From the NCBI GenBank assembly GCA_003612585.1, contig RAZH01000007.1:124001-188000 (forward strand): 64,000 nt of DNA, written 5' to 3'. This stretch comes from a bacterium 1XD42-54. Its GTDB lineage: Bacteria > Bacillota > Clostridia > Lachnospirales > Lachnospiraceae. Numbering within the stretch: position 1 is the first letter of the stretch; the number at the start of each line of letters is the position of its first letter. Both the position numbers and the translations under genes were made by a program. Of this stretch, positions 7,786-17,707 are shown one piece after another. The notes under the pieces are model-generated. The model worked only from the letters and a program-made list of their open reading frames with translations. It was not told the DNA's origin and ran no database searches.

Positions 7786-9108
7786 ATGAAAACACTGTTG
7801 ATTATCTACATTATCATGATAAACCTGATCGGTTTCTTTATCATGGGGATCGACAAAAGAAAAGCCCGCCGCGGAAAATGGCGTGTTGCAGAGAGAACCC
7901 TTTTCACGATTGCTCTTCTGTTTGGCAGTATCGGCATCCTGACCGGGATGTATGTATTCCGCCACAAGACGAAGCACCTCACTTTCTCGATCGGTATTCC
8001 CGCCATTATGGTGATACAGCTCTTTCTCATTGGACTGCTGTTCTCCTGGAACACCAAACGTATGGGGCGCCCTGCTCAGGCTGTACAAAATGAGCTGGAT
8101 CTGATTCAAAAACTGGACCCTGATACAATTCAGTCCTTCGTCTCCTATGAAAATCTTATGAATTCCCATCTCGCTTCCGGCGTCATAAACCAAGAGACTG
8201 CCGATGCGGTCGACCTTTTTTTCCAAAATTTTACATACAACATTCATCAGGAAGAAATTGACGGAGACACAGCAATCGTCAGCGTAAATATCACAAACAT
8301 TGACATGCGCGCGCTGGCCCGCGATCTCTGCCGCAAAATCCTCAAAGAATCCGTAGCAATTTATCCGGAATCCCGCAGCACCACGACCAGCGATTACTAT
8401 CGTCTGCTCCGTGATACGCTGGCTCACAATACGTACGAACCTGTCGTGACCGCCGCGCATTTTCATTTAAAAAAAGACGATTCCGGCTGGATCATCCTGG
8501 CCGATCAGGTCCTGGAAGACGAACTGGTCAGCGGCTTTATTACTTATATGAATGACCCGAACATCCTCCCGGTCACAGAGATTGTTTCCATTCATCTGGA
8601 TGCGTTGAAGCAGCTCACACCGGAGCAGTGGAAAGAATATCTCTCTGTGGAAGATATCTTCGCTACCTACAACACAGACTTTTATCAGAGAATAGACGAA
8701 GAATACATCAAACAGCTGGCCTCTGCATTTGACTACGAAATCATAAAATGCACAGAATACGGTTCCTCAGCTGAAGTAGTAATTCGAATTAAAAGTGTCG
8801 ATATGAAAAATGTCCTCACCATTTATAAGAAACATCTGCTCGAATATGCGGGCTCAACAAAATCAATCCGTGATGACGCAGTTACGTTTTCAAATGAAAC
8901 TTCAAGATTGCTTCTGGAATCACTCAAAGAAAATACCAAAGTAAGTTCGACAGATATCGATATGATTTTTCATAATGACGGAAGGATCTGGGAAATCCAT
9001 TTCGGAAACGAATTTACAAATGCTCTGCTCGGAGATATGCGCGGCGCTATTGAAACCTTCAATTCCCTTTCCCGCGAAACCCTCTCAACAGAGACCGTAA
9101 ATAATTAG
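7786..9108 (+). CDS. DUF1294 membrane protein fused to a duplicated extracytoplasmic-type domain
   Basis: 440 aa. The ORF track starts eight codons early; ATG 7786 is chosen because GGAGG lies five bases upstream. Residues about 1-90 match DUF1294 (MGIDKRKARRGKWRV, GSIGILTGMYVFRHKTKH) with three hydrophobic segments. Such proteins usually stop there at about 90 aa. Here about 340 polar residues follow and appear internally duplicated: GDTAIVSVNITNIDMRAL resembles GSSAEVVIRIKSVDMKNV, each in a context like the DUF5105/DUF4878 lipoprotein domains. The tail is therefore probably tethered to the membrane. Function is unknown. It stands alone with its own promoter and terminator. Confidence 0.75.
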   Translation: MKTLLIIYIIMINLIGFFIMGIDKRKARRGKWRVAERTLFTIALLFGSIGILTGMYVFRHKTKHLTFSIGIPAIMVIQLFLIGLLFSWNTKRMGRPAQAVQNELDLIQKLDPDTIQSFVSYENLMNSHLASGVINQETADAVDLFFQNFTYNIHQEEIDGDTAIVSVNITNIDMRALARDLCRKILKESVAIYPESRSTTTSDYYRLLRDTLAHNTYEPVVTAAHFHLKKDDSGWIILADQVLEDELVSGFITYMNDPNILPVTEIVSIHLDALKQLTPEQWKEYLSVEDIFATYNTDFYQRIDEEYIKQLASAFDYEIIKCTEYGSSAEVVIRIKSVDMKNVLTIYKKHLLEYAGSTKSIRDDAVTFSNETSRLLLESLKENTKVSSTDIDMIFHNDGRIWEIHFGNEFTNALLGDMRGAIETFNSLSRETLSTETVNN

Positions 9109-9112
9109 ACAC

Positions 9113-9167
9113 GAAAAAAAGCGCTGTGCAAAAGGATGCCTATCCTTCCTGCAACAGCCCTTTTTTA
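9113..9167. terminator. Bidirectional terminator between the DUF1294 fusion and aspS
   Basis: A stem formed by GCGCTGTGCA and TGCAACAGC, with an inner GGAT/ATCC pair, is flanked by A7 on one side and T6 on the other. It can work for both convergent genes. Confidence 0.8.
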
Positions 9168-9175
9168 TTGTTTCT

Positions 9176-10984
9176 TTAAGCTCCCTGATTCTCGTCTTTT
9201 TCCTCTTCTGTTACTGACAGGCAGAGTTCTTCAAGCTGCTTTTCATCAACGGTTCCCGGCGCCTCTGTCATCAGGTCCGATGCATCTTTCACCTTCGGGA
9301 ATGCGATCACTTCACGGATGCTGTCCGCGCCTGTCATCAGCATCATCAGACGGTCAAATCCAAATGCAAGTCCTGCGTGCGGCGGTACGCCATATTTGAA
9401 CGCATTCAGCAGAAAACCAAACTGTTCCTGCGCCTGTTCTTTTGTAAAGCCCAGGAGATCAAACATACGGCTCTGAATATCCCCCTGATGAATCCGGACG
9501 CTGCCGCCCCCGAGCTCTGTACCATTCAGTACGATATCATAAGCCTTTGCACGCACGGCTCCCGGATCGCTTTCCAGCTTGTCCAAATCCTCTTCCATCA
9601 ACATCGTAAACGGATGATGCATTGCCGTAAAACGGGCTGCCTCGTCATCCCACTCAAGAAGCGGGAATTCTGTTACCCACAGGAATTTATAATCATCCTT
9701 TTTCAGAAGGCCAAGATTTTTGGCCAGCTCAATACGAAGCGCTCCCAGTACGTCCCATACTACTTTATTTTTGTCTGCCGCAAACAGAAGCAGATCCCCA
9801 GGCTGTCCGTTCATCGCTTCAACGAGCGCATGCAGCTCTTCTTCTGTCATAAATTTCGCAAAGGAAGATTTATAACTTCCATCCGGATTGATTACCAGAT
9901 ACGCAAGGCCTTTTGCCCCGTACCCCTTTGCAAATTCTACCAGAGCGTCGATTTTCTTGCGCGGCATGCTTCCCTGGCCGTCTGCGTTGATACCCCGCAC
10001 GCTGCCGCCTGCTGCAAGCGCATTCGTAAACACAGAAAATCCGCAGTCCTTTACCAGCTCAGATACGTCATGCAGCTCCATGCCAAAACGAAGATCCGGC
10101 TTGTCCGAGCCAAAACGATCCATAGCCTCCTGCCATGTCATCCGCTGAATCGGAAGCTGTATCTCAATTCCGAGAACCTTCCGGAACAGTCGTGCCAGAA
10201 GCCGCTCATTCACATCAATGACATCATCCACATCGACAAAGGAAAGCTCCATATCAATCTGTGTGAATTCCGGCTGGCGGTCCGCACGCAGGTCCTCGTC
10301 GCGGAAACATTTTGCAATCTGGAAATAGCGGTCATAACCGGAACACATCAAAAGCTGTTTAAACAGCTGCGGCGACTGCGGAAGTGCATAAAAATGACCT
10401 GGATGTACGCGGCTTGGCACAAGATAATCCCTCGCGCCCTCCGGAGTACTCTTGATCAGAATCGGAGTCTCAATCTCCAGAAACCCTTCCTCGGTCAGGA
10501 AATTCCGCACCTCCATTGCCACACGGCTGCGAAGCATCAGCTTGTCCTGAATATCCGGTCTGCGAAGATCCAGGAAACGGTATTTCAGGCGAAGTTCCTC
10601 CTTTGTCTGGCTGTTTTCCTCAATCGGAAACGGCGGTGTCTCTGACTCGGACAGAATCCGAATCCCGGTTGCCCGGAGTTCAAGCTCTCCTGTCTTCAGG
10701 TTTTCATTTACTGCGCCTTCCCGCATTTCCACGCGTCCAACCACAGCAATCACATATTCATTGCGCAGCGTATAAGCCTTCTCAAAGCCCTCCGCCCCGA
10801 TATCCTTCTCGTCAAAAATGATCTGCAACAGACCGGAACGATCACGCAAATCCACAAAAATCAAGCTACCCAGATTTCTTCTTTTCTGTACCCAGCCCAT
10901 GACCGTCACTGTGCTTCCACAGTCTGCCTTACTCACTTCCGTACAGCGATGGGTCCTTTTCAACCCCTTCATAGCCTCAGCCAT
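9176..10984 (-). CDS. aspS: Aspartyl-tRNA synthetase
   Basis: A 602-aa bacterial-type class IIb synthetase: N-terminal OB-fold anticodon-binding domain (about 15-115), catalytic core with the motif 2 region RCFRDEDLRADRQPEFTQIDME, an inserted GAD domain (about 300-420) and the motif 3 region GLAFGFDRLMMLMTG near the C-terminus. It charges tRNA-Asp. The start has AGGAGG eight bases upstream. It follows hisS on the same strand, the common hisS-aspS pairing in Firmicutes. No T-box leader is visible in the 122-base gap. Whether it is discriminating or also charges tRNA-Asn cannot be decided from the sequence alone. Confidence 0.96.
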   Translation of the reverse strand: MAEAMKGLKRTHRCTEVSKADCGSTVTVMGWVQKRRNLGSLIFVDLRDRSGLLQIIFDEKDIGAEGFEKAYTLRNEYVIAVVGRVEMREGAVNENLKTGELELRATGIRILSESETPPFPIEENSQTKEELRLKYRFLDLRRPDIQDKLMLRSRVAMEVRNFLTEEGFLEIETPILIKSTPEGARDYLVPSRVHPGHFYALPQSPQLFKQLLMCSGYDRYFQIAKCFRDEDLRADRQPEFTQIDMELSFVDVDDVIDVNERLLARLFRKVLGIEIQLPIQRMTWQEAMDRFGSDKPDLRFGMELHDVSELVKDCGFSVFTNALAAGGSVRGINADGQGSMPRKKIDALVEFAKGYGAKGLAYLVINPDGSYKSSFAKFMTEEELHALVEAMNGQPGDLLLFAADKNKVVWDVLGALRIELAKNLGLLKKDDYKFLWVTEFPLLEWDDEAARFTAMHHPFTMLMEEDLDKLESDPGAVRAKAYDIVLNGTELGGGSVRIHQGDIQSRMFDLLGFTKEQAQEQFGFLLNAFKYGVPPHAGLAFGFDRLMMLMTGADSIREVIAFPKVKDASDLMTEAPGTVDEKQLEELCLSVTEEEKDENQGA

Positions 10985-11106
10985 CTTTTCTTCCTCCTAT
11001 TCAGGCAGATACATCCATACTTTATGCCGCTCTGCCGTAATCTCTTATTCCGGTACCGGTTTCCAATACAAACGCTGAACCGGCGGTATCTTCACAATTC
11101 GCTCCC

Positions 11107-12354
11107 TCACTGCTTCAGCAGCTCTGCGATTTCATCCAGCCCCACTTCCACCTGCTCTCCCGTCTCCATATCTTTGATACGGGCTTTGTTTTCTTCAAGC
11201 TCCTGGCTGCCGATAATCACAGTCTTTTTCGCACCGAGCTTATTGGCGTATTTCATCTGTGCCTTCACACTGCGGTCCATGTAGTCTGTCTCCACAATGA
11301 ATCCCTGTCTGCGCAGACTGTCTACCAGGCGGTATGCTCTTCCTCTCGCCTCTTTGCCGAGAATTCCCACATACAGAGCGACCGGGTCTGCCGGCGGGAA
11401 TTCCACGCCTTCCTTGTCCATAAAATACAAGATACGCTCAATTCCCATTCCAAATCCCACGGACGGGATATCCTGTTTTTCGTCAATCTCATGAATGAGC
11501 CCATCATAACGGCCGCCGCCGCAAAGCGTAAAGCCATTCGAATCCACAAATTCAAATACCGTCTTTGTATAATAATCCAGGCCACGGACAATGCCCGTAT
11601 CTACCGTATATTGAATCTGCATCTCATCCAAGAGCGCTTTCAGCTCCTCAAAATGAGTCCGGCACTCGTCATCCAGATAATCAATCGTTCTCGGTGCATG
11701 TTCTACAATCTTTTTACACGCATCCACTTTGCAGTCGATGACACGCAGCGGATTCTTCTGCATCCGTTCCCGACAGGTCGGACATAATTCACTTTCATGC
11801 TCCCTTAAATATGCAAGCAGCGCATCATTATACGTTTTTCGACAGTTTTTGCAGCCAATGCTGTTGATATGAAGCTTCGCATCCGAAAGCCCCAGCTTCG
11901 CAATTAATTCCGTAATGAGCGTGATCAGCTCTACCTCAGCGAGCGGACTGGACGAACCTACAAATTCCACGCCAAACTGATGGTGCTGGCGAAGCCGTCC
12001 GCTCTGCGGCTTCTCATACCGAAATGCCTGCGTCACGTAATACAGCTTAGCAGGCGCAGGCTGAGCGTACATATTGTGTTCAAGATAAGCTCTCATAACG
12101 CCCGCTGTGCCCTCTGGCTTCAGCGTAATACTTCTGCCGCCTTTGTCCTCGAACGTATACATTTCTTTTTGCACCACATCCGTCGTCTCTCCGACGCCGC
12201 GCTGAAACAGCACCGTGTGCTCAAACATCGGTGTGATGATTTCTGTCATGTGATACGTGGCAGCAATTTCACGCGCCTTTTTCTCCACAATCGCTCTTTT
12301 GCGCATCTCCTCGCCATACCAGTCCTGTACGCCTCTTGGCGCCTGTGTAATCAT
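11107..12354 (-). CDS. hisS: Histidyl-tRNA synthetase
   Basis: A 415-aa class IIa synthetase. Motif 2 is [19 protein letters not shown], the histidine-specific signature is [12 protein letters not shown], and a C-terminal anticodon-binding domain begins around residue 325. The insertion domain carries cysteine pairs (CKNC, CPTC), as in many Gram-positive HisRS, so this is not an anomaly. A GAGGAGG ribosome site precedes the ATG. It sits between the HD-GYP gene and aspS in a long same-strand run. Confidence 0.95.
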   Translation of the reverse strand: MITQAPRGVQDWYGEEMRKRAIVEKKAREIAATYHMTEIITPMFEHTVLFQRGVGETTDVVQKEMYTFEDKGGRSITLKPEGTAGVMRAYLEHNMYAQPAPAKLYYVTQAFRYEKPQSGRLRQHHQFGVEFVGSSSPLAEVELITLITELIAKLGLSDAKLHINSIGCKNCRKTYNDALLAYLREHESELCPTCRERMQKNPLRVIDCKVDACKKIVEHAPRTIDYLDDECRTHFEELKALLDEMQIQYTVDTGIVRGLDYYTKTVFEFVDSNGFTLCGGGRYDGLIHEIDEKQDIPSVGFGMGIERILYFMDKEGVEFPPADPVALYVGILGKEARGRAYRLVDSLRRQGFIVETDYMDRSVKAQMKYANKLGAKKTVIIGSQELEENKARIKDMETGEQVEVGLDEIAELLKQ

Positions 12355-12417
12355 AATTTTTCCTCCTCTGCTGCAATTCCTGTTTCTTGTATCTTTTAAA
12401 ACATGTTCTGCTTCCTG

Positions 12418-13086
12418 CTATTTAGGATTTTGCCTGTCTGCGGCCTCTGCCGCTTCTGCCTTCCATGGCAGCTCAGCCTTCCACAGCCTTTGCTCCAAAT
12501 CTGATGTATTCATAATACGTTCCAAATTTTCATAATGAACTACATTCATAAATGCCAGAAATACATGGATATCATAGTCCTTGGATTCTTCGATCATCAT
12601 CTGCATCGCAGTATTCACATCAAACGCCTTCCTGTATGGCCGGTCGTCCGTAAGAGCCGCAAACACGTCGCATACCCGAATCACACGCGCCCCGATCGGA
12701 ATGTCCTCCTGTACCAGATTCATCGGATATCCGGAGCCGTCGCAATTCTCGTGATGAAACATTACCATATCTACAATTTCTTTGGAATACCCCTTTTTTT
12801 CCAGTATTCTCGCGCTCAGCCGCGAATGAAGACGCACGTATTTCAGCTCCTCAATAATCAGAGTCTCTCCCTCGTGCCCCCTCACATATTTCGCAAGCTC
12901 CAGCTTTCCAATATCATGTAGAAAACCGGCAACTGCCAGATCATGACACTCTTCCTGCGTAAAATGCATCTGTTTTCCGACAAGATACGCCAGATTGCTT
13001 ACCTTGGTTCCGTGCAACAGCTCTGTGATAACCTCAGGACGAATGATCTGGTACTTTTTTTTGTATTCATGCCCGATATTACTCAT
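12418..13086 (-). CDS. HD-GYP domain protein (probable cyclic-di-nucleotide phosphodiesterase)
   Basis: A 222-aa protein consisting mainly of an HD-GYP domain: HDIGK (about 57-61), LHSRLSARIL, then the extended motif HHENCDGSGYP (about 111-121) and VCDVFAALTDDRPYR. The metal-ligand and GYP residues are intact, so hydrolysis of c-di-GMP or a related nucleotide is plausible. There is no sensor or receiver domain. Its start overlaps the end of hemZ by eight bases, implying translational coupling. The C-terminal 50 residues are alanine-, tryptophan- and glutamate-rich and not recognised. Confidence 0.82.
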   Translation of the reverse strand: MSNIGHEYKKKYQIIRPEVITELLHGTKVSNLAYLVGKQMHFTQEECHDLAVAGFLHDIGKLELAKYVRGHEGETLIIEELKYVRLHSRLSARILEKKGYSKEIVDMVMFHHENCDGSGYPMNLVQEDIPIGARVIRVCDVFAALTDDRPYRKAFDVNTAMQMMIEESKDYDIHVFLAFMNVVHYENLERIMNTSDLEQRLWKAELPWKAEAAEAADRQNPK

Positions 13087-14599
13087 GCAGCCCAGCCCGT
13101 TTCCTCTCTATCATTTCATTAATACGCTCAATATAATTTTTAATATCTTTTACATTTTCAATTCGCTCGATTCTGTCCTGCGCCCACACCATTTTCGTCG
13201 ACGCTCCGGCTCCAAGTGCCAGAATACTCTGAAGTTCCTCCATAATCAGAATATTGTAAATCCCGGCTTTGCCCTCTTTGGCATAACCGACATTTTCGAA
13301 ATTACCGGCCATATTTTTCTGCCGGTATAAATAATACGGCGCCATTCCGGCTTTCTGTGCATACGCGGCAGTCATATCCATAATTTCACGGTTGTTCGTC
13401 ATCGTCATTTCTTTATGCTCTTTTTTAAAAAGCCGCAGCCGCGCCGCACGCTTGACAGCCAGAGAATGCACGGTGATACTGTCCGGGTCAAGCTTTGCGA
13501 GCTCCTGCATCGTGTGCTCTACCTCCGGTTTTTCCTCTCCGGGCAGCCCCACAATCAAGTCCATATTGATATTGTCAAATCCCATCTCCCGCGCCAGAGC
13601 AAATGCCTGCACGGTTTCTTCCACCGTATGTCGCCGTCCGATCAAATCCAGCGTCGCCTGGTTCATCGTCTGCGGATTAATCGAAATCCTCGAAATTCCG
13701 TGCGCACGCAACACCTCAAGCTTCTCCCTTGTAATGCTGTCCGGCCTTCCGGCCTCCACCGTAAATTCCTGCAAATGCGCAAAGCAGAACCGCTCCTCCA
13801 GCTTTTGGAGCAGACGTTCCATCTGATACGGCTCCAGCGTGGTCGGTGTCCCGCCGCCAATATAAACCGTGTTCAACTCCCGTCCGGCAAACGCATCCGC
13901 CGCATAATCTATCTCCCTGCAAAGCGCATCCAGATAAAGGTCGACCTTATCTTTCCATAGATGTAGAGGACTTGAGCTGAACGAACAGTACATGCAGATG
14001 CTCGGACAAAACGGAATACCCACATACAGACTGTAGCCATTCTGGAAATTGATATCTTTTAGAATATGACGCTCCCTGTTTGCAATCGCAATCGACAACG
14101 CCGTTTTTTCATTGCTTACAAAGTACGTGTCCCGCATATACTGCGCAATCTCGGAATTTTTCCAGCCCTTTTCCAGAAGGTTCATCGGAATTTTTGTCGG
14201 ACGGATACCGGTAAGATTGCCCCATGGAAGTTTTTCTCCTGTAGCCAAAGAAAGCATACGGTAAAGCATACGCTTCAGTTCATTTTTTACCGCTTTGCGT
14301 TCCGTTCCCTCCGGTATAAAAGTCTCATCGGAAAGAACGTGTGTGATATCTGTCTCAAATTCTGCACAAATCTTTTCTCCAGAATCCTCCGGCACAAAAG
14401 AAATCACCAGCAGCGGCAGCTCTTTTGCTTCCGACTCCGGTGTTTCCTTCCCTGCGTCCATATTCCCGGCACAATCCTCTTTCTCTGAAACCGCCTCTCC
14501 CACATAACAGATACGCACATCCTGCTCCGGATAAAACGCTTTGACAAGAGAATGTATATCATATTCAAAATTCTGTCTGTTTAACTGTACTGTAATCAT
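13079..14599 (-). CDS. hemZ: Radical SAM coproporphyrinogen III oxidase-like protein HemZ
   Basis: 506 aa. The [4Fe-4S]/SAM motif is in VGIPFCPSICMYCSFSSSP (C198, C202, C205), followed by GGGTPTTL and the HemN-like core. About 180 extra N-terminal residues are typical of the Clostridia HemZ group. These proteins resemble oxygen-independent coproporphyrinogen dehydrogenase, but many members of the wider family act as haem chaperones or methyltransferases, so the reaction is not certain. No other haem gene is in the window. It lies between the MBL hydrolase and the HD-GYP gene, spaced by 9 bases and overlapping by 8 respectively. Confidence 0.85.
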   Translation of the reverse strand: MITVQLNRQNFEYDIHSLVKAFYPEQDVRICYVGEAVSEKEDCAGNMDAGKETPESEAKELPLLVISFVPEDSGEKICAEFETDITHVLSDETFIPEGTERKAVKNELKRMLYRMLSLATGEKLPWGNLTGIRPTKIPMNLLEKGWKNSEIAQYMRDTYFVSNEKTALSIAIANRERHILKDINFQNGYSLYVGIPFCPSICMYCSFSSSPLHLWKDKVDLYLDALCREIDYAADAFAGRELNTVYIGGGTPTTLEPYQMERLLQKLEERFCFAHLQEFTVEAGRPDSITREKLEVLRAHGISRISINPQTMNQATLDLIGRRHTVEETVQAFALAREMGFDNINMDLIVGLPGEEKPEVEHTMQELAKLDPDSITVHSLAVKRAARLRLFKKEHKEMTMTNNREIMDMTAAYAQKAGMAPYYLYRQKNMAGNFENVGYAKEGKAGIYNILIMEELQSILALGAGASTKMVWAQDRIERIENVKDIKNYIERINEMIERKRAGLHE

Positions 14600-14608
14600 A
14601 ATCGTTCC

Positions 14609-15265
14609 CTAATAAGGATTATATTTTTTCTCGTATCCTATACTCGTTGACGCTCCGTGCCCCGGCAACACCAGCGTATCATCGGGAAGCACAAACAGTT
14701 TCGTATGAATTGCGTTTCTCAGCTCACGCATGCTGCCAGTCGGGAAATCTGTTCTCCCTACGCTGCAGCAAAACAGCGTATCTCCGGAAAACAGCGTCTT
14801 CTCTTCCTCTATATAATAACATGCACCCCCGGCCGTATGCCCTGGCGTATGCAGAACTTTGACCGTCACACCGGCTATGGAGACAGTCTCGCCATCCTCC
14901 AAAAAACAGTCTGGCGCCACGGTAAACCCATTGCCAAACGCTGATGAAAGATTCTGTTCCCTGCTGCCGCAGATTTCCTGTTCGGCTCGCAGCGCACAGA
15001 TCCAAACACCTTGCTTCGCTTTTTCTGCCATATTCCCGCTGTAAAAGCTCCGTATCGCCTCTGCCGCTCCGATGTGGTCAAAGTGCCCGTGTGTCAGCAA
15101 AATGGCCTCCGGGATGCCTCCTGATTCTTCAATCTTTCGAATCACCCGCTCCGGTTCTGCGCCCGGATCAATGACGATCATCTTTTTTGTTTCCTGATTT
15201 ATGACGAGGTAACAGTTCGTTGCCATCGCGCCAAGGACAAGCGTGTCAATTCGAAGTTTTCCCAT
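14609..15265 (-). CDS. MBL-fold metallohydrolase (glyoxalase II-like)
   Basis: A 218-aa metallo-beta-lactamase-fold hydrolase with the zinc motif THGHFDHIG (about 58-66), a later HTPGHTAGGACYY, FSGDTLF and a C-terminal PGHG. This is the compact glyoxalase II/YcbL type, which hydrolyses thioesters such as hydroxyacyl-thiols. The true substrate is unknown. An AGGAG site precedes the ATG. It is encoded between relA and hemZ in the same run, a common order in Lachnospiraceae. Confidence 0.85.
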   Translation of the reverse strand: MGKLRIDTLVLGAMATNCYLVINQETKKMIVIDPGAEPERVIRKIEESGGIPEAILLTHGHFDHIGAAEAIRSFYSGNMAEKAKQGVWICALRAEQEICGSREQNLSSAFGNGFTVAPDCFLEDGETVSIAGVTVKVLHTPGHTAGGACYYIEEEKTLFSGDTLFCCSVGRTDFPTGSMRELRNAIHTKLFVLPDDTLVLPGHGASTSIGYEKKYNPY

Positions 15266-15355
15266 ACGTTTCTCCTGTTTTTCAGTAATCTTCCTGTATT
15301 ATATAAATGCAGTTTTGCAACTGGCGACTTTGCCGGCCCTGTCATGCCGTCACAG

Positions 15356-17659
15356 TTATCCTGTTGTCCGCTCTACATCAAGTACGCTCTCCACCTGCCT
15401 GATTTTTTCAATCAGAGCGTTCAGCGTACCCTTATCTGCAACCTCAAAAGACATCGCAATTGTCGCGATTCCCTGCCGGCTCGTACGCGAATTTACAGAG
15501 GTGACGTCAATCTTTCTCTCTGTGAATATTTTGGTGATATCTACCAGAAGGCCTGTGCGGTTGTTGCAGTAGATCATAATCTCCGCCAGATAAAGCCCTT
15601 TATCGCCCATCTGTGCTTCCTGCTGCCACTCAGCGTCAATCAGGCGCACCCGCTCTTCCTCGGGAAGATTGATGATATTGATACAGTCCGTACGATGCAC
15701 AGTGACACCGCGTCCTCTTGTCACAAAGCCGACAATCTCATCACCCGGAATCGGGCTGCAGCACTTTGCAAAACGCACGCTGACATCATTGATCCCCTGA
15801 ACGGTAATTCCGCCCTTTGATTTCTTCACACGGACAGGAGACGTCTCTTTGGCATTTTGCACTGCCTCAATAATCTGCTCATCCGTGACCTCTTTTCTGT
15901 GATCCTGCTCATAGCCTTCCATGAGCTTATTGATCACCTGGCCCTCCTTCAGTCCGCCATGCCCCAGTGCCGCAAGCACAGAATCCCAGTCCCGGAAACC
16001 ATACTTCATCAGCACCCGGTCCATATACTCCTGCTTCATAAAATCAGACTGAACAACGCCTTTCGCTCTGCAATATGCAGCGAGCATTTCTTTGCCTTTA
16101 ACGATATTGTCTTCCTTTAATTCCTGCTTGAACCATTGGTTGATTTTATTCTTCGCCTGAGAACTCTTGACAATCTTCAGCCAATCCCGGCTTGGTCCTC
16201 TGGAATTCTGGGATGTGATTACCTCAATCCGGTCTCCATTTTGTATTACGTAATCAATCGTCACCAGCTTGCCGTTAACCCTGGCGCCGATCATGCGATT
16301 CCCGACCGCACTGTGAATGCTGTATGCAAAATCAATCGGTGTTGAACCGTTCGGAAGATTTTTCACGTCGCCGGATGGAGTAAAACAGTACACACTCTCC
16401 GAAAACAGATCAAAATCGCTTTTCAACAGACTCATGAATTCCCGGTTGTCTGACATCTGCCAGTCCAGCACCTGCCGCAGCCAGCTGAGCTTCTCTTCCT
16501 CGCTCCGCGTCCCGCCCTTTTTGCCGTCTGCCGCTTCCTTGTATTTCCAGTGCGCCGCGATACCGTACTCTGCGGTCCGGTGCATCTCGAACGTCCGGAT
16601 CTGAATCTCAAACGGCATACCGTTCGGTCCGATCAGCGTCGTATGCAAAGACTGATACATGTTCTGTTTTGGCATCGCAATATAATCCTTAAAACGACCT
16701 GGAATCGGCTTATACATTTCATGAATAACTCCAAGCGCCGCATAGCAGTCCTTAACGGTATCCACAATAATCCGGACTGCAAACAGATCATAAATCTGAT
16801 CCAGCGTTTTCTGCTGGTTTACCATCTTTTTATAAATGCTGAAAAAATGCTTGATGCGGCCATCAATCTGCGCTTTGATCCCGGCAGCGTCAATGTGGCG
16901 GCTTACCTCACTGACAATGCTGTTCACAAACGCCTGACGCGCATCCTTTTTCAGCGCAATCTTTTCCACTAAATCATAATAAACTTCCGGTTCCAGATAT
17001 TTCAGCGACAAGTCATCAAGCTCGATCTTAATCTTGGAAATACCAAGCCTGTGAGCGATCGGAGCATAGATATCCATCGTCTCCCGCGCCTTTTCCTTCT
17101 GTTTTTCCGGTCTCATATATTTCAAAGTACGCATATTGTGAAGACGGTCGGCAAGCTTGATCAGAATCACCCGAATATCCTTCGCCATTGCAAGAAACAT
17201 TTTTCGCAGATTTTCCGCCTGTACTTCCACCTTGTCAGCCGAATAGGACAACTGTCCCAGCTTGGTAACACCGTCCACCAGAAGCTCTACCTCTGCGCCA
17301 AACTCTTCCTTCAGCTGTTCAGAGGTCATCACCGTGTCCTCTACCACATCGTGAAGAAGCCCGGCCACGATGGTTTCTTTGTCAAGCTCCAGATCTGCCA
17401 GAATAATGCCCACACAAAGCGGATGGATGATATACGGTTCCCCTGATTTGCGCCGCTGATCCTTGTGAGCCTCATACGCAATCTGATAGGCTTTCTCGAT
17501 CAGAGAAATATCATCTGACGGATGATATTTCCTTACACTGTCAATCAGCTCGTGGTACAGAATATCCGGACTGGTAAAATCCTCCATCGTTTTTACATTT
17601 GCATCCGCTTTTTTTATCTCTTCGATTCTTTCCTGCTTTGTTCTCGCGTCCGTCGCCAT
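15356..17659 (-). CDS. relA: Bifunctional (p)ppGpp synthetase/hydrolase (Rel/RSH)
   Basis: A 767-aa long RSH protein: HD hydrolase domain with GLLHDVVEDT, synthetase domain with GRFKDYIAMPKQNMYQSLHTT, TGS domain (about 430-490), a zinc-finger-like region with KCCSPIPGD, and a C-terminal ACT domain. The RFKD form of the RxKD motif is the one associated with bifunctional enzymes, and the hydrolase histidine/aspartates are intact. It makes and degrades ppGpp in response to amino-acid starvation through the ribosome. It is downstream of apt, with a 48-base gap, the usual apt-relA pairing. Confidence 0.95.
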   Translation of the reverse strand: MATDARTKQERIEEIKKADANVKTMEDFTSPDILYHELIDSVRKYHPSDDISLIEKAYQIAYEAHKDQRRKSGEPYIIHPLCVGIILADLELDKETIVAGLLHDVVEDTVMTSEQLKEEFGAEVELLVDGVTKLGQLSYSADKVEVQAENLRKMFLAMAKDIRVILIKLADRLHNMRTLKYMRPEKQKEKARETMDIYAPIAHRLGISKIKIELDDLSLKYLEPEVYYDLVEKIALKKDARQAFVNSIVSEVSRHIDAAGIKAQIDGRIKHFFSIYKKMVNQQKTLDQIYDLFAVRIIVDTVKDCYAALGVIHEMYKPIPGRFKDYIAMPKQNMYQSLHTTLIGPNGMPFEIQIRTFEMHRTAEYGIAAHWKYKEAADGKKGGTRSEEEKLSWLRQVLDWQMSDNREFMSLLKSDFDLFSESVYCFTPSGDVKNLPNGSTPIDFAYSIHSAVGNRMIGARVNGKLVTIDYVIQNGDRIEVITSQNSRGPSRDWLKIVKSSQAKNKINQWFKQELKEDNIVKGKEMLAAYCRAKGVVQSDFMKQEYMDRVLMKYGFRDWDSVLAALGHGGLKEGQVINKLMEGYEQDHRKEVTDEQIIEAVQNAKETSPVRVKKSKGGITVQGINDVSVRFAKCCSPIPGDEIVGFVTRGRGVTVHRTDCINIINLPEEERVRLIDAEWQQEAQMGDKGLYLAEIMIYCNNRTGLLVDITKIFTERKIDVTSVNSRTSRQGIATIAMSFEVADKGTLNALIEKIRQVESVLDVERTTG

Positions 17660-17707
17660 TTACTTTACTCACCATCTTCGTCAATATTGTAATTCTTCGA
17701 TCAAAAC

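Noticed and set aside
9377-10645. 422-aa plus-strand ORF opposite aspS
   Set aside because: Antisense shadow of aspS; no ribosome site, and codon positions mirror the real gene.
11820-11900. Cysteine cluster in HisRS as an unusual zinc insertion
   Set aside because: CKNC and CPTC pairs are common in Gram-positive HisRS insertion domains.
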